64,000 nucleotides of DNA from Aurantiacibacter sp. MUD11 (GCF_026967575.1 NZ_CP114054.1:1054001-1118000); one strand, 5' to 3'. Positions 1-8,969 are shown, counted from the stretch's first letter. Program-made: numbers and translations. Notes: generated by a model from the sequence alone, not told the origin.

Positions 1-1582
1 CCTTGTCCAGCTGCGCCTCGATCACGGTGGCTTCGGCATCGCGATCCGGACGCGCCTTGAGCTCGAGCAGTTCGGCCTGCAGGTGGATCTTCTCGATCAG
101 CTCGTCGAGGCCCGCGCCGGTCTTGGCCGACACCTCGGCATCGAGCACGTCGCCCGACATCTCTTCGACGATGACCTCGTGCTCCAGCAGGCGCGTGCGC
201 ACCTGGTTGGGATCGGCCTCGGGCTTGTCGCACTTGTTGATCGCCACGATCAGCGGGACGTTGGCCGACTTGGCGTGATTGATGGCCTCGATCGTCTGCG
301 GCATGATGCCATCGTCGGCAGCCACCACCAGCACCACGATGTCGGTAACGTTGGCACCGCGTGCGCGCATTTCGGTAAAGGCGGCGTGGCCCGGCGTATC
401 GAGGAAGGTGATCTTCGAGCCGTCCTTCGTCTTCACCTGGTAGGCGCCGATGTGCTGGGTGATGCCACCGGCCTCGCCCTTGGTCACATTGGTCTTGCGC
501 AGGGCGTCCAGCAGGCTGGTCTTGCCGTGGTCGACGTGGCCCATGACGGCCACGACCGGCGGACGCGGCTGCTTGGTTTCTTCCGGATCCTCGTCCTCGC
601 TGGTGTCGATGTCGACATCGGCCTCGGACACCTTCTGGATGTTGTGGCCGAACTGTTCGACCAGCAGCTCCGCGGTGTCCTGGTCGATGGTCTGGTTGAC
701 CGTCACCATCATGTCGAGGTTGAAGAGTTCCTTCACCAGGTCGGCACCCTTCTCGCCCATGCGCTTGGCGAGTTCGGCCACGGTGATGACTTCCGGCACC
801 ACCACGTCGCGAACCTGCTTCTCTCGCGGCTGGCTCGAGCCACCGCCCTGGGCGCGGCGTTCCTTCTCACGCGCACGCTTCAGCGCGGCGAGCGAGCGGG
901 CACGGCGGCCCTCGTCCTCGTTCAGCGCGCGATTGACGGTCAGCTTGCCCGAACGACGCTTGTCGGCAGCACCGCCGCCACGATCGGCGCGGCCGCCCTT
1001 CTTCTCTTCCTTCTTCTTTTCCGGACGCTTGGGCTCCGGACGCGCCACGGGCGTGAACTTGCGCGCTGCCGGCTTCTTCGAGCCGTCGTCAGCTTCCTCG
1101 GCCGGCTCTGCCGGGGCTTCCTTGGCGGCCTTGGCGGCAGCCTCTTCCTCGGCCTTGCGCTGCTTCTCGGCCTCTTCCTCGGCCTTGCGGTTTTCCTCGG
1201 CGCGCTTCTTTTCCTCTTCGGCAGCCTTCTTGGCCTGCTCTTCCTCGCGCTTGCGCGCTTCCTCGGCCAGGCGCAGCCGCTCTTCCTCGGCCTCGCGCTG
1301 CAGGCGCTTCACCTTTTCCTGCGGCGTTTCGCCAGCCGGGGCCTTCTTGGGCGCAGCCTTCTTGGCCGCCGGAGGCGGAGGCGGCGGTGGCGGCGGCGGA
1401 GGCGGCGGCGCTGCCGCGGGCTCCTCGCCCGGCTTCACGAGCTTGCGACGACGCTTTACCTCGACCGCAACCTTGTTGGTGCGACCGTGGCTGAAGGTCT
1501 GCTTGACCTCCCCAGCATCGACCGAGCGCTTCAGCCCCAAGGGTTTGCGGGTGCGCTTCGGAGTGTCGTTTTCTTCGCTCAT
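1..1582 (-). CDS. infB: Translation initiation factor IF-2 (3' part of gene outside window)
   Basis: IF-2 brings initiator tRNA to the 30S subunit and uses GTP for subunit joining. The gene starts at ATG 1580-1582 and runs off the left edge, so only about 527 residues are encoded here and the C-terminal domains are missing. Visible parts: a basic N-terminus, a run of 13 prolines (about residues 59-71), a long Glu/Ala/Lys/Arg coiled-coil stretch to about residue 150, then the G domain with GHVDHGKT (about 346), DTPGHAAF (about 392) and NKCD (about 447). Last gene of the rimP-nusA-ylxR-infB order, 55 bp after ylxR. Confidence 0.97.
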   Translation of the reverse strand, partial: MSEENDTPKRTRKPLGLKRSVDAGEVKQTFSHGRTNKVAVEVKRRRKLVKPGEEPAAAPPPPPPPPPPPPPAAKKAAPKKAPAGETPQEKVKRLQREAEEERLRLAEEARKREEEQAKKAAEEEKKRAEENRKAEEEAEKQRKAEEEAAAKAAKEAPAEPAEEADDGSKKPAARKFTPVARPEPKRPEKKKEEKKGGRADRGGGAADKRRSGKLTVNRALNEDEGRRARSLAALKRAREKERRAQGGGSSQPREKQVRDVVVPEVITVAELAKRMGEKGADLVKELFNLDMMVTVNQTIDQDTAELLVEQFGHNIQKVSEADVDIDTSEDEDPEETKQPRPPVVAVMGHVDHGKTSLLDALRKTNVTKGEAGGITQHIGAYQVKTKDGSKITFLDTPGHAAFTEMRARGANVTDIVVLVVAADDGIMPQTIEAINHAKSANVPLIVAINKCDKPEADPNQVRTRLLEHEVIVEEMSGDVLDAEVSAKTGAGLDELIEKIHLQAELLELKARPDRDAEATVIEAQLDK

Positions 1583-1637
1583 ATGCTCGTACTAATCCTT
1601 CAAATTCAAACAGTCACGCTGGCCCTTGCGGGTAGCG

Positions 1638-2360
1638 TCATCCGCCACCCGGCGAGTTCATGGTCGAGGCCGCAGTCGCGACCCCCAGAAAGGTCTGTAG
1701 ACGCGCCAGCGGCTGTGCGACCCGCTGCGCCGATTTCGCATCGGCAAGCGCCAGGTGGACAACATTTTGGCGGCCCAATGCCACAGACAGGGCCTCGCGG
1801 TCCAGAGGCAGGGTTTCTCCGCGCCGCCCCGAACCTTCCTCGTCGAGGCCGACGCGCCAGGCCTGGTCCAGCTTGCGGCGCCCGTCCTCTTGCGCATCGC
1901 TGGCGTGGTAGAGGGCGGCCACCGCCCCCATCCGCGCCTCGTTGGCGATCCGGTCGGACCCCAAGATAAGGCGTCCGGCGCGCATTTCGAGACCCAGCCT
2001 GTCGAGCACGGCGCGTTTCAGTGCCGTTTCCGTCCTTGTAGGCAAGTCCTCGGGGATCGAGATGTCGCCGGTCTTGAACGCGCGGGACAGCGCGCCTTTC
2101 AACTTGCCGCTGGCAATCGCCTCGGCAAGCTCCGCTTTCGTGACGCCCACCCAGGCCCCGCGGCCGGGAGCCTTGGCCAGCGCATCGGGCAGGACGTCAC
2201 CGTCGGGCGAAAGCGCCAGGCGCACGAGGTCGTCGCGCGCCGAGCTGTCTCCGGTGAGCACGCAGCGCCGCTCGCTCCCCGCCTTGGCATGCTTGCCCTG
2301 GGGGGAGGTGGCGGCTTCGGTTTCAGGCGAGCCTAATGTGTCATTGCGAGGATTCCGCAT
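1638..2360 (-). CDS. ylxR: YlxR/DUF448 RNA-binding protein (RnpM-like)
   Basis: 240 residues. The N-terminal third has the YlxR signature: an RRCVLTG motif near residue 31, followed by RLALSPDG and a GRGAWV motif. The C-terminal half resembles the L7Ae-like extension that alphaproteobacteria add to this fold (ILGSDRIANEAR region). The family binds RNA; Gram-positive members modulate RNase P, but the alphaproteobacterial role is not settled. It sits between nusA and infB as in most bacteria. Its first 20 bp overlap the end of nusA, which implies translational coupling. An in-frame later start would remove the overlap but is not needed to keep the YlxR motif intact. Confidence 0.88.
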   Translation of the reverse strand: MRNPRNDTLGSPETEAATSPQGKHAKAGSERRCVLTGDSSARDDLVRLALSPDGDVLPDALAKAPGRGAWVGVTKAELAEAIASGKLKGALSRAFKTGDISIPEDLPTRTETALKRAVLDRLGLEMRAGRLILGSDRIANEARMGAVAALYHASDAQEDGRRKLDQAWRVGLDEEGSGRRGETLPLDREALSVALGRQNVVHLALADAKSAQRVAQPLARLQTFLGVATAASTMNSPGGG

Positions 2361-3999
2361 CGGCGGCCTCCTCTGCTGCGGAATCGGCAGCCGGGGCTGC
2401 GTCTTCTTCGTCTTCGAACCAGTGCGCGCGGGCGGCCATGATGATCTCGTTGCCCTGCTCTTCGGTCAGGCCGAAGGCGCCGAGCACGCCGCCCTTGTCC
2501 TGCTCGCGCTGCGGCCGACGCGTCGGCGGGCCGTCAGCCGACTGGCGACGACGCGGTGCCTCGCGACGCTTGGCGATCAGTTCGTCGGTGGCGAGATCGG
2601 CCAGGTCGTCGAGATCCTTGATCCCGGCCTTGCCCAGCACGACCAGCATTTCCTCGGTCAGGTGCGGGATTTCGGCCAGCGCATCGTCGACGCCCAGTTC
2701 GCGGCGCGCTTCGCGGTGCGCGGCTTCCTGGCGCTCAAGCGCTTCCTTGGCGCGGCTCTGCAATTCCTCGGCCAGCTCCTCGTCGAAACCCTCGATCGTG
2801 GCCAGTTCCTCCAGCGAGACGTAGGCCACTTCCTCCAGCTCGGCGAAGCCTTCGGCCACCAGCAGCTGCGACAGGGTTTCGTCGACGTCGAGCTCGTCCT
2901 CGAACATCTTCGAACGCTCGGCAAATTCCTTGCTACGCTTCTCCGAGGCTTCTTCCTCGGTCATGATGTCGATCTGGCTGTCGGTCAGCTGGCTGGCCAG
3001 ACGCACGTTCTGGCCGCGACGGCCGATGGCCAGCGACAGCTGGTCGTCCGGGACCACCACTTCGATGCGGCTCTCGTCCTCGTCCAGCACCACGCGCGAA
3101 ACGGTGGCGGGCTGGAGGGCGTTCACGACGAAGGTGGCGGTGTCTTCCGACCACGGGATGATGTCGATCTTCTCGCCCTGCAGTTCCTGCACCACGGCCT
3201 GCACGCGGCTACCCTTCATGCCGACGCAGGCGCCGACCGGGTCGATGGAGGAATCGTGGCTGATCACGCCGATCTTGGCGCGGCTGCCCGGATCGCGGGC
3301 GGCGGCCTTGATTTCGATAATGCCGTCGTAGATTTCCGGCACTTCCTGCGCGAACAGCTTCTTCATGAATTCCGGATGCGCGCGGGACAGGAAGATCTGC
3401 GGGCCGCGGTTGTTGCGTTCCACCTTCATGATCAGCGCCCGCACGCGCTCGCCCACACGGGCGGCTTCGCGGGGGATCTGCTGGTCGCGGCGGATCACGC
3501 CCTCGGCCCGGCCGAGGTTGACGATCACGTGGCCGAATTCGACCGACTTGATCACGCCGGTGATGACTTCGCCGGCGCGGTCCTTGAATTCTTCGTACTG
3601 GCGCTCGCGCTCGGCATCGCGAACCTTCTGGAAGATCACCTGCTTGGCGCTCTGCGCGTCGATACGGCCGAGGTCGTCCATGGCCGGCAGCGGATCGACG
3701 ATGAAGTCACCCACCTTGCTGCCCGGCTCCAGCTTCTGGGCCTGCTCGACGTCGACCTGCTTGAAGTAGTCGTCGACTTCCTCGACCACCTCGACCACAC
3801 GCCACAGGCGCAGGTCACCGGTGACCGGGTCGAGCTTCGCGCGGATGTCGTTCTCCTGGCCGAAACGCGCACGCGCGGCCTTCTGGATCGCTTCTTCCAT
3901 CGCTTCGATGACGATGCCTTTGTCGATCATCTTCTCCGATGCGACGGAGTTGGCGATCGCGAGCAGCTCGGCCTTGTTGGCGGAAATGGGACTGGCCAT
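2341..3999 (-). CDS. nusA: Transcription termination/antitermination factor NusA
   Basis: 552 residues. NusA binds RNA polymerase and nascent RNA and affects pausing, termination and antitermination. The order of parts fits the family: N-terminal RNAP-binding domain, S1 domain with the [20 protein letters not shown] stretch, KH1 with [13 protein letters not shown]2 with AIGRRGQN, then helix-hairpin-helix acidic repeats and an Arg-rich then acidic tail. ATG at 3999 overlaps the rimP stop as TGATG, so the two are translationally coupled. Canonical rimP-nusA-ylxR-infB operon. Confidence 0.97.
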   Translation of the reverse strand: MASPISANKAELLAIANSVASEKMIDKGIVIEAMEEAIQKAARARFGQENDIRAKLDPVTGDLRLWRVVEVVEEVDDYFKQVDVEQAQKLEPGSKVGDFIVDPLPAMDDLGRIDAQSAKQVIFQKVRDAERERQYEEFKDRAGEVITGVIKSVEFGHVIVNLGRAEGVIRRDQQIPREAARVGERVRALIMKVERNNRGPQIFLSRAHPEFMKKLFAQEVPEIYDGIIEIKAAARDPGSRAKIGVISHDSSIDPVGACVGMKGSRVQAVVQELQGEKIDIIPWSEDTATFVVNALQPATVSRVVLDEDESRIEVVVPDDQLSLAIGRRGQNVRLASQLTDSQIDIMTEEEASEKRSKEFAERSKMFEDELDVDETLSQLLVAEGFAELEEVAYVSLEELATIEGFDEELAEELQSRAKEALERQEAAHREARRELGVDDALAEIPHLTEEMLVVLGKAGIKDLDDLADLATDELIAKRREAPRRRQSADGPPTRRPQREQDKGGVLGAFGLTEEQGNEIIMAARAHWFEDEEDAAPAADSAAEEAADAESSQ

Positions 4000-4559
4000 C
4001 AGTCGTTAGCCTCTTCTTCCTCGTTGAGTTCTTCAATGTCTTCGACGCCCGACATGTCGAGCGGCTGGGTCGCGGCGACCAGCTTGTCCGTATAGACAAG
4101 CTGCGCCGAGTGAATCTTGTTGAGCGGCACCGCGATGCGGCCCGCCTTGGCATCCTCGATGGATACCACGTCGCCTTCAATCCCGACCAGTTCGCCGGTC
4201 AGGTTGCGGTGGCCGTCGATCTTCTCGGCCAGCGCGATCTTGGCTTCGTGACCTGCCCAGTTGGCAAAGTCCTTCGGCCGGGTCAGCGGCCGTTCGATCC
4301 CGGGGCTGCTGACTTCGAGGTTGTATGCGCCCTCGACCAGTTCCTCGCCGGCTTCCTCGATCAGGTCGATCTGCTCGGAAATGGCGCGCGAAAGGGCGGC
4401 GCATTGTTCCACCACCAGCTGCCCGGTGGCAGGATCCTCCGCCATGATCTGCAGCGTGCGCTCGTCGCCCGACCCGGTCATCTTCACGCGCACGAGTTCG
4501 AATCCGAGCTTCTCGGCTTCGGGTTCGATCACTTGTGTCAGGCGCGCGATATCGGCCAT
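3999..4559 (-). CDS. rimP: Ribosome maturation factor RimP
   Basis: 186 residues. RimP assists 30S subunit assembly. The N-terminal domain carries the family pattern LGFELVRVKMTG and the VSSPGIERPL motif that defines RimP. The C-terminal Sm-like domain contains the LVGIEGDVVSIED stretch, followed by an acidic tail rich in Glu/Asp. First gene of the operon that continues through nusA, ylxR and infB. The promoter should lie in the 213 bp upstream. Confidence 0.95.
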   Translation of the reverse strand: MADIARLTQVIEPEAEKLGFELVRVKMTGSGDERTLQIMAEDPATGQLVVEQCAALSRAISEQIDLIEEAGEELVEGAYNLEVSSPGIERPLTRPKDFANWAGHEAKIALAEKIDGHRNLTGELVGIEGDVVSIEDAKAGRIAVPLNKIHSAQLVYTDKLVAATQPLDMSGVEDIEELNEEEEAND

Positions 4560-4633
4560 TCGGTCTCCGTTGCTTACGCCGCATTACGGACAAGAGCCTT
4601 GGTGCCGGCCCCTTGCGGCGCCAGCATCCAGAG

Positions 4634-4647
4634 ATTGTCACGACAAT
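4634..4647. promoter_or_regulatory. Inverted repeat upstream of rimP operon
   Basis: ATTGTC-AC-GACAAT, a perfect 6-bp inverted repeat with 2-bp spacer, 75-88 bp upstream of the rimP start. It could be an operator for the rimP-nusA-infB operon. No regulator can be assigned from sequence alone, and a repeat this short may be chance. Confidence 0.3.
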
Positions 4648-4772
4648 GTCGGGATGGCGGCTATGTAGGGCGCGCCAAGGGTAAAAGCAATATGCGAAAT
4701 GCCAGCTGCAAAATGTGAATGCCGTATCGCCCGCCCGACAGGATCGGCGGGAGCCGTGGCAATCGGGCGGGC

Positions 4773-5195
4773 CTAGTTGTTGCCGCCGGTGCCCCGGACA
4801 ATACGCCCCGCGCGGCGCGGTTCGGAATCTTCCGCCAGGTCGCCGCCGGACGTCGTGCCGGCACCCCAGCCCCCGGCTTCTTCCTCGTAGAGCTCGGTGA
4901 CAGGATCTCCGAAGTCCCCGACGACGTACTCGTCCTCGCCAAGCGTTTCCGTGGAGCCGGCATCGCCAGTCGTCGAGGTGGACGTATCCACGGGTGACCC
5001 GCCCGAGAAGACAATGGAAATGGCGCTGCCGCGGTCATCGCTGTCGTCATAGCCTGACAGCCCGAACCAGCCGATGACGGCAATGGCACCGAAGAAGGCG
5101 GTCACGCTGATGGCGATGCCCAGCTTCTCGTTGCGACTGCGCATGCGCTTGCTGCCGATTTGGGAGGGATTGCTGTTGGACCGAGCTATCGACAT
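4773..5195 (-). CDS. Hypothetical single-span membrane protein
   Basis: 140 residues, not recognised. It has a basic cytoplasmic N-terminus (about 25 residues with Arg/Lys), one hydrophobic segment around residues 27-46 (IAISVTAFFGAIAVIGWFGL), then a polar, Asp/Gly/Ser/Thr-rich region with no obvious fold and an Arg-rich end. The topology suggests an inner-membrane anchor with a disordered periplasmic tail. It stands alone between rimP and pspF on the same strand. A small AAGAT-TTC-ATCTT inverted repeat lies just upstream of its start. Confidence 0.6.
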   Translation of the reverse strand: MSIARSNSNPSQIGSKRMRSRNEKLGIAISVTAFFGAIAVIGWFGLSGYDDSDDRGSAISIVFSGGSPVDTSTSTTGDAGSTETLGEDEYVVGDFGDPVTELYEEEAGGWGAGTTSGGDLAEDSEPRRAGRIVRGTGGNN

Positions 5196-5342
5196 GGGCT
5201 TCCCAGTAAGATTTCATCTTGCCCGCGATTGCCGGTCATGGCCGCGCGGGGAGACCTTTTGGCCGTTGTTTTGGTGAATTCTTCCTAGAAGGGATTTCCT
5301 AAGCCGCGATTAACTCACGGCCGCCGGCAAGCGGTGGTGCGG

Positions 5343-6365
5343 CTACTGGCTGAGGCCGTGCTTCTTGATGCAATGCCGCAGCTGGTCGTAGGTCAGCCCC
5401 AGCGCCTTGGCAGTCTGCCTTTGGTTCCAGCGGTTTGCACCCAATGCATGTTCGACAATGGCGCGTTCGTGCGCATCGACCGCGGATCGCAGATCGTCGA
5501 TCTTGTCGAGGCGCGGCTGCGCCGGAGCGGAATTGCCCGACTGTGCCGCCTGCGCCTGGCTCGCCTGCGGGTTGGCGCCGGGAAGCGGCTTCCAGGGCGA
5601 ATCGAAGGGGTCGAACACCACTTCGCCGATCGGCTGTTCCCAGCTGTCCCAGCGATAGATGGCGCGCTCCACCACGTTGCGCAGTTCGCGCACGTTGCCC
5701 GGCCACGGATGGTTCTCGAGAGCTTCGGATACATGGTCGGCGAAGCCCGGCCATTCTTCCCAGCCAAGTTCAGCGGCCATGCGGCGACCGAAATAGTCTG
5801 CCAGCACGGGAATATCGCCCTCGCGCACACGCAGCGGCGGCAGGGTGATCACCTCGAAGCTGAGCCGGTCGAGCAGGTCGGCGCGGAAAGTGCCTTCCTC
5901 CGCACGCTTGGGCAGGTCTTCGTTGGTGGCCGCCACGATCCGCACGTCGACCCGGGTGGCGCGCGAAGCGCCGATGCGGGTCACCTCGCCATATTCGACG
6001 GCGCGCAGCAACCGTTCCTGCGCGCCCATCGACAGCGTACCCAGTTCGTCGAGAAACAACGTACCCCGGTCGGCTTCCTCGAACCTGCCCGCGCGCGCTC
6101 TGGTAGCACCGGTGAAGGCACCCTGTTCGTGGCCGAACAGTTCGGCCTCGATCAGCGTTTCGGGCAGCGCCGCACAATTCATCACGACCAGCGGCTCTTC
6201 CCAGCGGTCGGACAGGCGATGGAGGCGTTCGGCGATCAGTTCCTTGCCGGTACCGCGTTCGCCGATGACGAGCACGGGGCGGCGCATAGGTGCCGCACGG
6301 CTGGCGCGCTCGACAGCATCGAGGAAAGCGCCGGACTGGCCGATAAATTGATTATCCCGCTCCAT
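5343..6365 (-). CDS. pspF: PspF, sigma-54 enhancer-binding activator of the phage shock response
   Basis: About 340 residues from ATG 6365. The frame also opens at TTG 6401, but the ATG start aligns with the known PspF N-terminus. It is a bare AAA+ activator with no receiver domain, as expected for PspF. Walker A GERGTGKE (35-42), the sigma-54 contact loop GAFTGA (82-87), Walker B GTLFLDEL (101-108), and a C-terminal Fis-type helix-turn-helix (NQRQTAKALGLTYDQLR) are present. Between them is a Pro/Ala/Gln-rich linker. In the family PspA restrains this ATPase until membrane stress. It lies about 50 bp downstream of the exosortase accessory gene on the same strand and 2.5 kb from the psp operon it should control. 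Confidence 0.93.
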   Translation of the reverse strand: MERDNQFIGQSGAFLDAVERASRAAPMRRPVLVIGERGTGKELIAERLHRLSDRWEEPLVVMNCAALPETLIEAELFGHEQGAFTGATRARAGRFEEADRGTLFLDELGTLSMGAQERLLRAVEYGEVTRIGASRATRVDVRIVAATNEDLPKRAEEGTFRADLLDRLSFEVITLPPLRVREGDIPVLADYFGRRMAAELGWEEWPGFADHVSEALENHPWPGNVRELRNVVERAIYRWDSWEQPIGEVVFDPFDSPWKPLPGANPQASQAQAAQSGNSAPAQPRLDKIDDLRSAVDAHERAIVEHALGANRWNQRQTAKALGLTYDQLRHCIKKHGLSQ

Positions 6366-6415
6366 CGCCAAGATATAGGAATTATCGCCAACAATTGGCA
6401 AGCCACTTGGGCGAA

Positions 6416-6889
6416 TTAACGGGTAAAAGTCATCCGCAGGTCGCCAAAGTCCAGGGTGCCTACTTCACAACCGGGCTCAGCCGCGACCAGGATGACCGGC
6501 GTGAACGGAGACTCGATGCCGAAGGATGTCAGGTAGCGGTGAACGTACTGGCCTACGAGCGGCTCCAGCCGCGGGTAGTCCTCGATGAAGCCGCCGTAGT
6601 GGACAAAGGCGCCCCGTCCGTCCGGCTGGAGGCGAAAGAAGGCATCCGTTTTCGCCCCGTGGAAGACCTCGGCAGCGGCAGACAGGTGGCAGTCCGATCG
6701 CTGCGCTTCGACGGCGCGCAGCGTTCCCACGCGCACGGGCCGGGTGGAATAGCCGGCAGCCTGCAGATGCGTCGCCAGTTCGGCCTGAAACCGGTCGAGG
6801 TCGGGGCGCGGTGCCTGGTCGCCGCTCGCCAGCCGCAAGCCCAGCGTTGCCATGGCCAGCGTCGCGAAGAGGACGAGGCTAGCGCGCAT
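6416..6889 (-). CDS. Exosortase-system accessory protein (XrtV-type, putative)
   Basis: 157 residues with an N-terminal signal or anchor helix (about residues 1-22) and a soluble, probably periplasmic remainder. It overlaps the exosortase gene by 11 bp, so the two are almost certainly co-expressed. I assign it as the accessory partner of the exosortase by position and architecture. Small secreted partners of this kind (EpsI-like or XrtV accessory) accompany many exosortases, but I cannot confirm the family from motifs. A single Cys lies in the EPGCEVG segment near the C-terminus. Confidence 0.6.
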   Translation of the reverse strand: MRASLVLFATLAMATLGLRLASGDQAPRPDLDRFQAELATHLQAAGYSTRPVRVGTLRAVEAQRSDCHLSAAAEVFHGAKTDAFFRLQPDGRGAFVHYGGFIEDYPRLEPLVGQYVHRYLTSFGIESPFTPVILVAAEPGCEVGTLDFGDLRMTFTR

Positions 6890-7709
6890 CCGGCTGGCTC
6901 CGCATGACGGCGAAGCCGACGATCGGCGCCATCACCAGCAAAGTGGCATAACCGAACAGCGTGGCCCCGCCGCCCTTGTGTAGCCATTCGAAGTGCTCGG
7001 GATAATGTGCCATCGCGGCCAGCCGAGCGCCATTGACCAGCACCACCGCCAAGCCGGCCACCAGCATGCCGCCCTTCAGCCAGGGGCCGAACTTCGCCCC
7101 CATCAGACCGGCCAGCGAAAGCGCCAGCACGATCACCATGGTCAGGTTGTTGAAGGCAGAGCAGCCCGGCATGATCAGCAGGTCGAGCTGCCCCTCTGAC
7201 GTCTGGATGACATTACCGGACACGGGGTTTCCTGCCAGCGTCGCCCCCAGCCAGGCATCGAGCGGCAGCAGTTCGGTGCCGAACAGGTTGAGCGCCAGCG
7301 GTCCCAGCAGCAGCGGCCCGCCCAGCGACAGGGTGATGGCGCCGATCCAGCGCGCCTGGCTGCCGCGCGCGGCGGTGATGAAGAGGTAGGCAGCTCCGCC
7401 CAGCATCGCCCCCACTGCCGGTGCACGGGTAGGCAGCAGGCAGGCCAGCACCACTAGACCCACCACCACCAGATCGCGCGAAGAGGCTCGCAGGCCGTCC
7501 TCGCTGTCCAGCCCCAGCTTGACGATGGCGTAGAGCGCGAACCACACGATCGCGCTGATACCGAACAGCCCGATGACGGCGGCGGCAAGGCCGTCCTCCA
7601 GCGAACCGATGATGCGATGCGACGCGGCGTTGAGGACAGCGACGGCAAGCACCACCGCGAACAGTTCGGTCCGACAGGGAATGTGTCGGCCGATGCTATC
7701 GCCCACCAC
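6879..7709 (-). CDS. Exosortase/archaeosortase family protein
   Basis: 276 residues, polytopic, with about eight hydrophobic segments. Exosortases are inner-membrane transpeptidase-like enzymes that recognise short C-terminal sorting signals. The expected catalytic residues are visible: Cys183 in IMPGCSAFNN, Arg229 in VNGARLAAM, and a His in the HFEWLHKGGG segment (His244). GTG start at 7709 with GGAG upstream. The layout (tiny substrate, exosortase, accessory) resembles the sphingomonad XrtV type, which is inference. The gene lies between its presumed substrate and pspF on the same strand. Confidence 0.85.
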   Translation of the reverse strand: MVGDSIGRHIPCRTELFAVVLAVAVLNAASHRIIGSLEDGLAAAVIGLFGISAIVWFALYAIVKLGLDSEDGLRASSRDLVVVGLVVLACLLPTRAPAVGAMLGGAAYLFITAARGSQARWIGAITLSLGGPLLLGPLALNLFGTELLPLDAWLGATLAGNPVSGNVIQTSEGQLDLLIMPGCSAFNNLTMVIVLALSLAGLMGAKFGPWLKGGMLVAGLAVVLVNGARLAAMAHYPEHFEWLHKGGGATLFGYATLLVMAPIVGFAVMRSQPDAR

Positions 7710-7766
7710 AATTGCTCCGCGATTTATCCGGTCGCGCGACTGTGCGCGACGCGCACCTGCCGACGC

Positions 7767-7934
7767 TTACTTGCGCCGCGCGCGGGCCCGCATCCAGGTG
7801 TAGCCTGCGCCGAGCGCCGCCAGGGCACCAAGGCCGATGCCTGCTTCCGGACCCGGTGCGGCAACCACGCCGGCCAGTGCCGGTGCCGTCGGCACGGTAA
7901 TTGCGGCAGCGATGAAGAAAAGACGTCCACGCAT
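7767..7934 (-). CDS. Minimal PEP-CTERM-like exosortase substrate (55 aa)
   Basis: 55 residues. Signal peptide with Ala-x-Ala before residue 22 (TAPALA), then a few residues, a PGPEAG motif, a hydrophobic helix (IGLGALAALGAGYTW) and a basic end (MRARARRK). That tripartite tail is the layout of exosortase sorting signals. Removing the signal peptide and the sorting tail would leave only about nine residues. It lies 57 bp upstream of the exosortase on the same strand, so it is the likely dedicated substrate. Alternatively it may be a small two-span membrane protein. ATG at 7932-7934. Confidence 0.75.
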   Translation of the reverse strand: MRGRLFFIAAAITVPTAPALAGVVAAPGPEAGIGLGALAALGAGYTWMRARARRK

Positions 7935-8012
7935 GTTCTACCCCCTGTAAACAACTGGTCATTCCGACCCCATTGGCAGACGCAAACTTGCCACGAATAA
8001 AGAGTTTCCGCA

Positions 8013-8861
8013 ATGGTCGCTCACATGGACGGTTTTGCCGACAATCTGGCACTCGAGCGGTTCGGCGACTTTCTGAGCGCCCAGGCCCTGCTGATCTATT
8101 GTGTCCTGGTGGTCGCCTTCGCCATGGTCGAATTGGCCTTGCCGGATCGCCAGCGCGGCCGGGCGGTCGCGGGCAAGCGCAATGTGGTGAACTTCGCACT
8201 CGGCCTTATCGGCATGGGATTGCTGGGCCTTTTCCCCGTGGGCACGCTGGCATCGGCCCTGCTCGCACGCGAGGAGCAGTGGGGCCTGTTCAACCACGTT
8301 GACGCCCATCCGGTGCTGGTGCTGCTGGCGGCGATCGCGACGCAGACCTTCGTGCTCTACTGGATTCACCGCGCCACCCATGCATTCAGGCCGCTGTGGA
8401 GAATCCACCGCGTACACCATGCCGACACCACGCTCGACCTGTCGACCGGCCTGCGCCACCACCCGGTGGAGGTGCTGCTGACTGCCCCGTTCCACTACGC
8501 CGTGGTCATCGCCCTCGGCCTGCCCGTCTGGGCTGCGCTGCTGACGGACTTCCTGATGTTCGCGGGATCGCTGTTCAAGCACCTCGATATCGCCTTGCCG
8601 CGCCGACTTGAGCGGGCGCTCGGCACCATCTTCGCCACTCCGGCGCTGCACCGCTACCATCATTCCGAGAAGGTGGCGGAAACCGACTCCAATTTCGGCA
8701 ATCTCGTGATCATATGGGACAGGCTGTTCGGCACCTATCACGCCCCGCAACCGCAAGGTCCGGCGCGGATCGGCCTGGGCACCGAGCACGACGGCGTGGC
8801 CGACCGGTTGGGATGGCAATTGCGGTTGCCATTGCAGGACCCTCCGAGAAAATTCCCATAG
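8013..8861 (+). CDS. Sterol desaturase / fatty acid hydroxylase superfamily protein
   Basis: 282 residues, integral membrane di-iron enzyme family. The His clusters are present: HRATH (about 113-117), HRVHH (about 127-131), and the later HRYHHS motif near residue 212, together with four to five hydrophobic segments. Family members hydroxylate or desaturate lipids and carotenoids; the substrate cannot be told from sequence. Start at ATG 8013 or at Met5. It is divergent from the exosortase substrate gene. Its stop codon lies inside the first inverted repeat upstream of the psp promoter, so expression of the two may interfere. Confidence 0.88.
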   Translation: MVAHMDGFADNLALERFGDFLSAQALLIYCVLVVAFAMVELALPDRQRGRAVAGKRNVVNFALGLIGMGLLGLFPVGTLASALLAREEQWGLFNHVDAHPVLVLLAAIATQTFVLYWIHRATHAFRPLWRIHRVHHADTTLDLSTGLRHHPVEVLLTAPFHYAVVIALGLPVWAALLTDFLMFAGSLFKHLDIALPRRLERALGTIFATPALHRYHHSEKVAETDSNFGNLVIIWDRLFGTYHAPQPQGPARIGLGTEHDGVADRLGWQLRLPLQDPPRKFP

Positions 8862-8874
8862 GTTGGGATTTTTC
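8848..8874. promoter_or_regulatory. Inverted repeat, candidate PspF upstream activating site I
   Basis: GAAAATTCCCA-TAGGT-TGGGATTTTTC: 11-bp arms with one mismatch and a 5-bp spacer. Its centre is about 119 bp upstream of the predicted sigma-54 start site, the usual distance for a PspF site. It shares the core CCATAGGTT with the next repeat. It also overlaps the stop codon of the desaturase gene and could act as its terminator because of the T-run. Confidence 0.6.
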
Positions 8875-8891
8875 ACCACATTCGGGTATTC

Positions 8892-8913
8892 TTCGCCATA
8901 GGTTAATGGCGAA
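8892..8913. promoter_or_regulatory. Inverted repeat, candidate PspF upstream activating site II
   Basis: TTCGCCAT-AGGTTA-ATGGCGAA, perfect 8-bp arms. Its centre is about 41 bp (four helical turns) from that of the first repeat and about 77 bp upstream of the predicted start site. The tandem arrangement matches the UAS I/II pair used by PspF in Escherichia coli. Confidence 0.6.
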
Positions 8914-8952
8914 AATGCTCTGAAACCCCTGAAATTGCGTCACTTTCCAAAA

Positions 8953-8969
8953 TTGGCACGCTGCTTGCT
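8953..8969 (+). promoter_or_regulatory. Sigma-54 promoter of the expanded psp operon
   Basis: TTGGCACG-CTGC-TTGCT is an essentially perfect -24/-12 element: GG at 8955-8956, exactly ten bases, then GC at 8967-8968. Transcription should start near 8980. A strong AGGAGG (8992-8997) and ATG 9006 follow. Confidence 0.88.

Noticed and set aside
83-4095. Very long plus-strand open frames opposite infB, nusA and rimP
   Set aside because: They are antisense shadows produced by high GC at third positions. Their translations are His/Leu/Arg-rich without family motifs, and the minus-strand genes are certain.
7935-8012. GTGGCAAGTTTGC upstream of the exosortase substrate as a sigma-54 promoter
   Set aside because: The spacing between GG and GC does not equal ten bases. 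No -24/-12 match is good enough to claim PspF control of the exosortase cluster itself.
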